Shown: in pieces, positions 60,604-64,000 of the stretch | How positions within the stretch are numbered: the stretch's first letter is position 1 | How the letters are laid out: every line of letters begins with the position of its first letter | From: Janthinobacterium saanense | GTDB taxonomy: Bacteria > Pseudomonadota > Gammaproteobacteria > Burkholderiales > Burkholderiaceae_D | Assembly (NCBI RefSeq): GCF_014200675.1 | Contig: NZ_JACHCI010000016.1 | Location: 1 to 64,000 of the forward strand | Direction of reading: 5' to 3' | DNA: 64,000 bases | Translations under genes and position numbers: made by a program | The notes under the pieces: model-generated | Told to the model about the DNA's origin: nothing | What the model saw: the letters and a program-made list of their open reading frames with translations, nothing else | Databases searched by the model: none

Positions 60604-61500
60604 ATGCAGCGCCCGTCGAGATTTACCCTTCCCACCTTGCTGCTGGCCGTCCTGCTGCTGGGCGGCTGCACGAATCTGGCGCCGGTGCGCACCTTCGCCG
60701 AGCAGACGCAAAAACTGTCGGCCAGTTTCGATCCCATGCTGGCCGGCACACTCAATAGCTGCACCGACAACGCCATGCGCAAGCGGCTGATCATGAGCGA
60801 GCGCTTCGATGCGCAGGCCAGCGAACAGGCGGCGCAGGCCGATTGCCTACCGATTGCCCAGGCCAGCATCCCGATCGCCAGGCTGAACGATGTATTGCTG
60901 CGCTATGCACAAACCCTGGCGCAAGTGGCGGACGACAAGCTGCCCGTGCACAAGCAGGAATTCACGGCGCTCGGCGATGCGCTGGGGGGCTTGACGCAGC
61001 CCGGCGGCGATACACCGCTGCTCGATGCCGGCAAGTTAAGCAAGGTGGTCAAGCTGAGCGAACACCTGAGCCGCCTGGCCACGCAGCGCCTGCAAAAATC
61101 GGCCTTGCGCGAATTGCTCGATGAACAGGAAGCCGTGACCATCGTCAGCAATGCGCTCAAGGAATATGCGCAGCGCAGCTACCGCGCCGGCTTGCAGGAT
61201 GAATTGCGCGACCTGCAACTGCTGCGTAGCGCCGTCGATGGCGCCGCGCCGCGCGAACCGCTGGCCGCCAACTACATCCGCACCCGGCTCTACCTGGAAA
61301 GCCGGCAATTGCAGGAGCGGCAGAAAATCGTCGCCAGCTATGTGCGCGCCGTCGATTCGCTGCAAGCGGGCATCGCCAGTTTGCGGGCCAACCTGGACAG
61401 CCTGCAAGCGCCGGAACTGCAGCAGCAGCTGGCGCAGTTTACCGAGCACGTCGATGCGCTGCAGCAGCAAGCCGTCTTTTACGCCCCCGCCCGCTGGTGA
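60604..61500 (+). CDS. Unknown lipoprotein, helical
   Basis: 298 residues from ATG 60604 with GGAGG a few bases upstream. A lipoprotein signal peptide ends at the lipobox LLGGC (Cys at about residue 22). The rest is strongly helical with heptad-like Leu/Gln/Ala patterns (LRDLQLLRS, LQAGIASLRANLDSLQ, LQQQLAQFTEHVDALQQQ), suggesting coiled coils. No family recognised. The following gene starts 25 bp downstream and encodes another helical protein. Confidence 0.7.
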   Translation: MQRPSRFTLPTLLLAVLLLGGCTNLAPVRTFAEQTQKLSASFDPMLAGTLNSCTDNAMRKRLIMSERFDAQASEQAAQADCLPIAQASIPIARLNDVLLRYAQTLAQVADDKLPVHKQEFTALGDALGGLTQPGGDTPLLDAGKLSKVVKLSEHLSRLATQRLQKSALRELLDEQEAVTIVSNALKEYAQRSYRAGLQDELRDLQLLRSAVDGAAPREPLAANYIRTRLYLESRQLQERQKIVASYVRAVDSLQAGIASLRANLDSLQAPELQQQLAQFTEHVDALQQQAVFYAPARW

Positions 61501-61525
61501 AGTCGTACTATAAAAGGAGAACAGC

Positions 61526-61933
61526 ATGGCCCAACTGACTGCATTGACGAAGGACCAGGCATACGCGATTGCCGACAGCCTGGCACAGGCATCGAGCCTG
61601 GTGCTGGAATTGCGTATCCGCGAACGCCCTTCACTGGCGCCCGCAGACCAGGACTTATTGGAACAATATGAAAACCATCTGGACCAGATGGTAGCCCTGT
61701 TTCGCGCCTACGGCATCAGCCTGATCGCCGAAGGGGCAGAACAGGCGCGCAGCGATATCGAGGGCGCCATCGCCAAGGGCAAGGCCCAGCTCAAGCGCAT
61801 CGCCGACGTGAAAGCTGCCATCGGCGCCGCGGCCAAACTGGTCGACCTGGGCGCGGCCATTTTGTCGCGCGACCCGCTTGCCATCGGCGAGGCGGCCGCC
61901 AGCTTGCGCGCCAAGCCGGAGAAGGAAGACTAG
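61526..61933 (+). CDS. Hypothetical helical protein
   Basis: 135 residues, no signal peptide, predicted mostly helical with Ala/Leu/Glu-rich stretches (AEGAEQARSDIEGAIAKGKA, VKAAIGAAAKLVDLG). No family recognised. It follows the lipoprotein gene closely on the same strand, AAAGGAG lies before its ATG, and the two appear to form an operon. The Ala/Gly-rich hydrophobic segment about 98-118 could be membrane-associated. Confidence 0.65.
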   Translation: MAQLTALTKDQAYAIADSLAQASSLVLELRIRERPSLAPADQDLLEQYENHLDQMVALFRAYGISLIAEGAEQARSDIEGAIAKGKAQLKRIADVKAAIGAAAKLVDLGAAILSRDPLAIGEAAASLRAKPEKED

Positions 61934-61934
61934 C

Positions 61935-62417
61935 TTAGGGTTCGGGTTGGCGGTGCGTCATCGCATGCTCCGCCATTTTCAGAAATAGCGCAGCCTGCTC
62001 CTCATTGTGCACATAGCCCATGCGTCCTTCACCCAGGGCGACGGATTTCTGCTGCAGCGCTTCCGGGTATTCAGCCTCGCAGGCGGCATCGAGCCAGTAG
62101 CGGGCCTGTGCTGCATCGCTGTCAAACAGCATGTTCGCCACGATGAACATGGCGGGCACCACTTGCCGCTGCGCGGCCAGGATGAGCCAGCGCAGCGCAG
62201 CCGCCTGGTCTTGCGGGCCACCCATGCCGTTCTTGACCATCAGACCCAGGTAATAGGCGGCAGGACCGCTGCCCTGCCCGGCCGCCTCGGTGAACAGCAG
62301 GCGCGCCTGCGGCTGCTGCGCCGATGCGCCACGCATCAGGGCCTTCGCTTGCACCAGCTGCGCGGCAGGGTCGCCAGCCGCCAGCGCTGCCGCCAGCAGC
62401 CACGCCGCCGCCATCAT
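61935..62417 (-). CDS. Sel1-repeat (TPR-like) exported protein
   Basis: 160 residues. A short signal-like N-terminus (MMAAAWLLAAALAAG) is followed by about three Sel1-like repeats (AAYYLGLMVKNGMGGPQDQAAALRWLILAA; AMFIVANMLF; AQARYWLDAACEAEYPEALQ, quoted in parts). Sel1 repeats mediate protein contacts. The ATG overlaps the stop of the nucleotidase gene upstream by four bases, so the two are coupled. Function unknown. Confidence 0.75.
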   Translation of the reverse strand: MMAAAWLLAAALAAGDPAAQLVQAKALMRGASAQQPQARLLFTEAAGQGSGPAAYYLGLMVKNGMGGPQDQAAALRWLILAAQRQVVPAMFIVANMLFDSDAAQARYWLDAACEAEYPEALQQKSVALGEGRMGYVHNEEQAALFLKMAEHAMTHRQPEP

Positions 62418-64000
62418 TTCGACAGGTCGACCTGATACAGCGCAAAACCCTTGCCTGCGCCGTCGTCGGCCTGCAGCTGGGTCACGTTATCGATGCCAGC
62501 ATCCTTCGCCAGGGCGATCACGTTGGGCGCCGAGTGGAATACCACCGGGCCTTTGGTGATGGCTTTGGCGAAGCGCCAGCTGCGCGCCGAACCGTTTTTC
62601 ACGCGCGTCAGGTTTTTCTCTTTGCTGACATAGGCGATCAGGATTTCGCGGTTGTTGTCCGGCGAGGCGACTATCGTCTTGCTGCCATCGAGGCCAGGGA
62701 AATTACCACCGCCGCTGGCCCGGTAGTTATTCGTCGCGATCAAAAATTCCTGCTTGGCATCGACCGGCTTGCCCTGGTAAGTCAGGCCCTTGATGCGCTG
62801 GCCGGGCGGCTGCGTCACGTCGATCTGGTAGCTGACATCGGCACTGCTGATGGCGTCGAAGTTATAGCTGGGATGGGCCGCGTTGATCAATTCCTGCGCT
62901 TCAAGCTTGTTAGGGTCGATGGTATTGAAGCGGCGTGCCGACTGTTCCAGCCAGGCTGTCAATTCTGCGCCCGTCATCTTCACGCCATACAGGGCGTTCG
63001 GATACAGATACAGGTCGGCCGCGTTATTGAGGGCCACGCTGCCCGCCTTGACGTCCGTGTAATCGGATACACCGGCCGAACCGCTCTTGAAGGGCGACGA
63101 CATCGACAGCACCGGCAAGCTGGCGTATTGCGGCAAATTGGCCTTGACGTAGGCCGCCAGGTAAGCGCCCTGCGCCTGGTTCACCACTTCGATGGCGCTG
63201 ACATCGCCCACGTCGGCAAAATAGGTGTTCATGCGGAAGTCCGTCACGCCCACCGGTGTCTGCACATACTGGATGGTCGCTGCATGTTCCTCGGCCACCA
63301 GCGCGGCAAGCTCCGCATCGGGCGCCACATAGCTTTTGTCTGCATTCTGGATGCCGCGCGCTTCCACCGTGGTGCGGTTCTTGTCGACGATCCACTGCTT
63401 GCCGTCATATTGCAGGTGCAAGCCGATCACGCCCAGGTGCTTGCCCCACAAATTGGCCATCACGGTCGGCACGCCATTGACCAGGCCCTTTACCTTGTCG
63501 ACGCCGGGCAGATTAAATTGCGGCACCGTGCTGGCCGCGTTCGGGAACAGCTGGTGCGAGTGGCCGATCAGCATGGCGTCCACGCCGGGCACCTGCGACA
63601 GATAGTAGTTACCGTTTTCCATGGTCGGTGAATACGGGCTGTTATCGAGGCCGCCGTGCGAAATCGCCACCACCAGGTCGGCGCCCCTGGCGCGCATCTC
63701 GGGAATGTATTTTTCTGCCGTCTCGCGCACGCCCTGGGTGTAGACGCGCCCTTCCAGCCAGCGCTTGTCCCAGGACAGGATGGTCGGCGGCGTGAAGCCG
63801 ATGATGCCCACCTTGATGGTGGCCGCTACCTGCTTGCCATCGGGGCCGGTAGCCGTGATCTGCTTGTCGATGATGTGGTAAGGAGCGAACAGCGGCTTGC
63901 CGCTCTTGACGCTAACCACATTGGCCAGCACTTGCGGGAAGTGAGGGCCGGCGCAGCGCGGCTTGGCTGGATCGACGCTGTCGACGTCAAACTGGCTGCC
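62414..64000 (-). CDS. 2',3'-cyclic-nucleotide 2'-phosphodiesterase/5'-nucleotidase, N-terminus outside window
   Basis: Periplasmic UshA/CpdB-type nucleotidase, partial: 528 residues lie in the window and the frame is open to the window end. Visible metallophosphoesterase motifs are ISHGGLDN and GHSHQLFP (metal ligands), so the N-terminal metal motifs (DxHG, GNHE) lie beyond 64000. A 5_nucleotid_C domain follows (about the last 300 residues, with LNNAADLYLYPN, GAELTAWLEQSARRFN, NNYRASGGGNFPG). It degrades extracellular nucleotides for phosphate and nucleoside uptake. A Cys-containing segment (PRCAGPHFPQV) precedes the first shown motif. Confidence 0.9.
   Translation of the reverse strand, partial: GSQFDVDSVDPAKPRCAGPHFPQVLANVVSVKSGKPLFAPYHIIDKQITATGPDGKQVAATIKVGIIGFTPPTILSWDKRWLEGRVYTQGVRETAEKYIPEMRARGADLVVAISHGGLDNSPYSPTMENGNYYLSQVPGVDAMLIGHSHQLFPNAASTVPQFNLPGVDKVKGLVNGVPTVMANLWGKHLGVIGLHLQYDGKQWIVDKNRTTVEARGIQNADKSYVAPDAELAALVAEEHAATIQYVQTPVGVTDFRMNTYFADVGDVSAIEVVNQAQGAYLAAYVKANLPQYASLPVLSMSSPFKSGSAGVSDYTDVKAGSVALNNAADLYLYPNALYGVKMTGAELTAWLEQSARRFNTIDPNKLEAQELINAAHPSYNFDAISSADVSYQIDVTQPPGQRIKGLTYQGKPVDAKQEFLIATNNYRASGGGNFPGLDGSKTIVASPDNNREILIAYVSKEKNLTRVKNGSARSWRFAKAITKGPVVFHSAPNVIALAKDAGIDNVTQLQADDGAGKGFALYQVDLSK

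Overview
The window looks like chromosomal DNA from a GC-rich betaproteobacterium of the Oxalobacteraceae (Janthinobacterium/Massilia/Duganella type). This is an inference from codon use, from the families present (FadL-type porin, DUF2288, RpfE-type gene next to recJ, Rap1a/Tai immunity protein) and from the general base composition. No rRNA, tRNA, CRISPR array or intact transposase was seen. Most of it is ordinary core genome, interrupted by a few AT-rich or rearranged accessory patches.

Layout. 1-4.5 kb: a possible insertion-sequence end remnant, a FadL-type outer-membrane transporter and a GGDEF/EAL c-di-GMP protein. 4.7-12.2 kb: thyA with a frameshifted SUKH-like gene behind it, a CusRS/CopRS-type two-component system, an alpha/beta hydrolase, folA, and a large PLP-dependent arginine/lysine/ornithine decarboxylase preceded by a five-copy 11-bp repeat array and a hairpin that abuts its ribosome binding site. 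12.2-17.8 kb: a frameshifted DUF4440 gene, a dioxygenase-like lipoprotein that has lost key residues, and a CpxRA-like envelope-stress locus whose Spy/CpxP-like gene and FlxA-like gene lie next to exact GTAAA-N5-GTAAA CpxR boxes. 17.8-25.2 kb: a PrpF-family isomerase, dcd, hydrolases, a TSUP exporter divergent from a LysR regulator, an acetyltransferase and an AT-rich pair of unknown genes.

25.2-33 kb is the most interesting part. A complete comEC is followed upstream by a second, slightly diverged copy of its 5' third. The two copies are direct repeats of about 950 bp that enclose a short accessory segment. Next to this lies a strongly AT-rich two-gene operon: a nuclease with a PD-(D/E)xK-like N-terminus (DUF4297/Cap4-like) overlapping a HerA-type FtsK/HerA ATPase. 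This has the organisation of a HerA-nuclease antiphage system. 33-37.3 kb: a peroxiredoxin, short DsbD, ECF sigma factor and NrsF-type anti-sigma gene cluster, then an orphan gene. 37.4-40.3 kb: a Suv3-like RNA helicase and a Tae4-type amidase effector with its Tai/Rap1a-type immunity gene.

40.4-51.2 kb: a UbiC-like gene, sorbosone-dehydrogenase-type protein, TatD nuclease, lolD with two tandem lolC/E-type permeases, the rpfE-recJ pair, an internally deleted fosfomycin-resistance glyoxalase, a Xre-RES toxin-antitoxin pair and DUF2288. 51.2-64 kb: a TonB-dependent receptor, a LytS/LytTR-type two-component pair, a branched-chain amino-acid (Liv) ABC operon with a fused LivM-LivG, a lipoprotein with a small partner gene, a Sel1-repeat protein and a 2',3'-cyclic-nucleotide phosphodiesterase/5'-nucleotidase cut by the window end. 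Functional assignments rest on motif and family recognition by eye; no database search was run.
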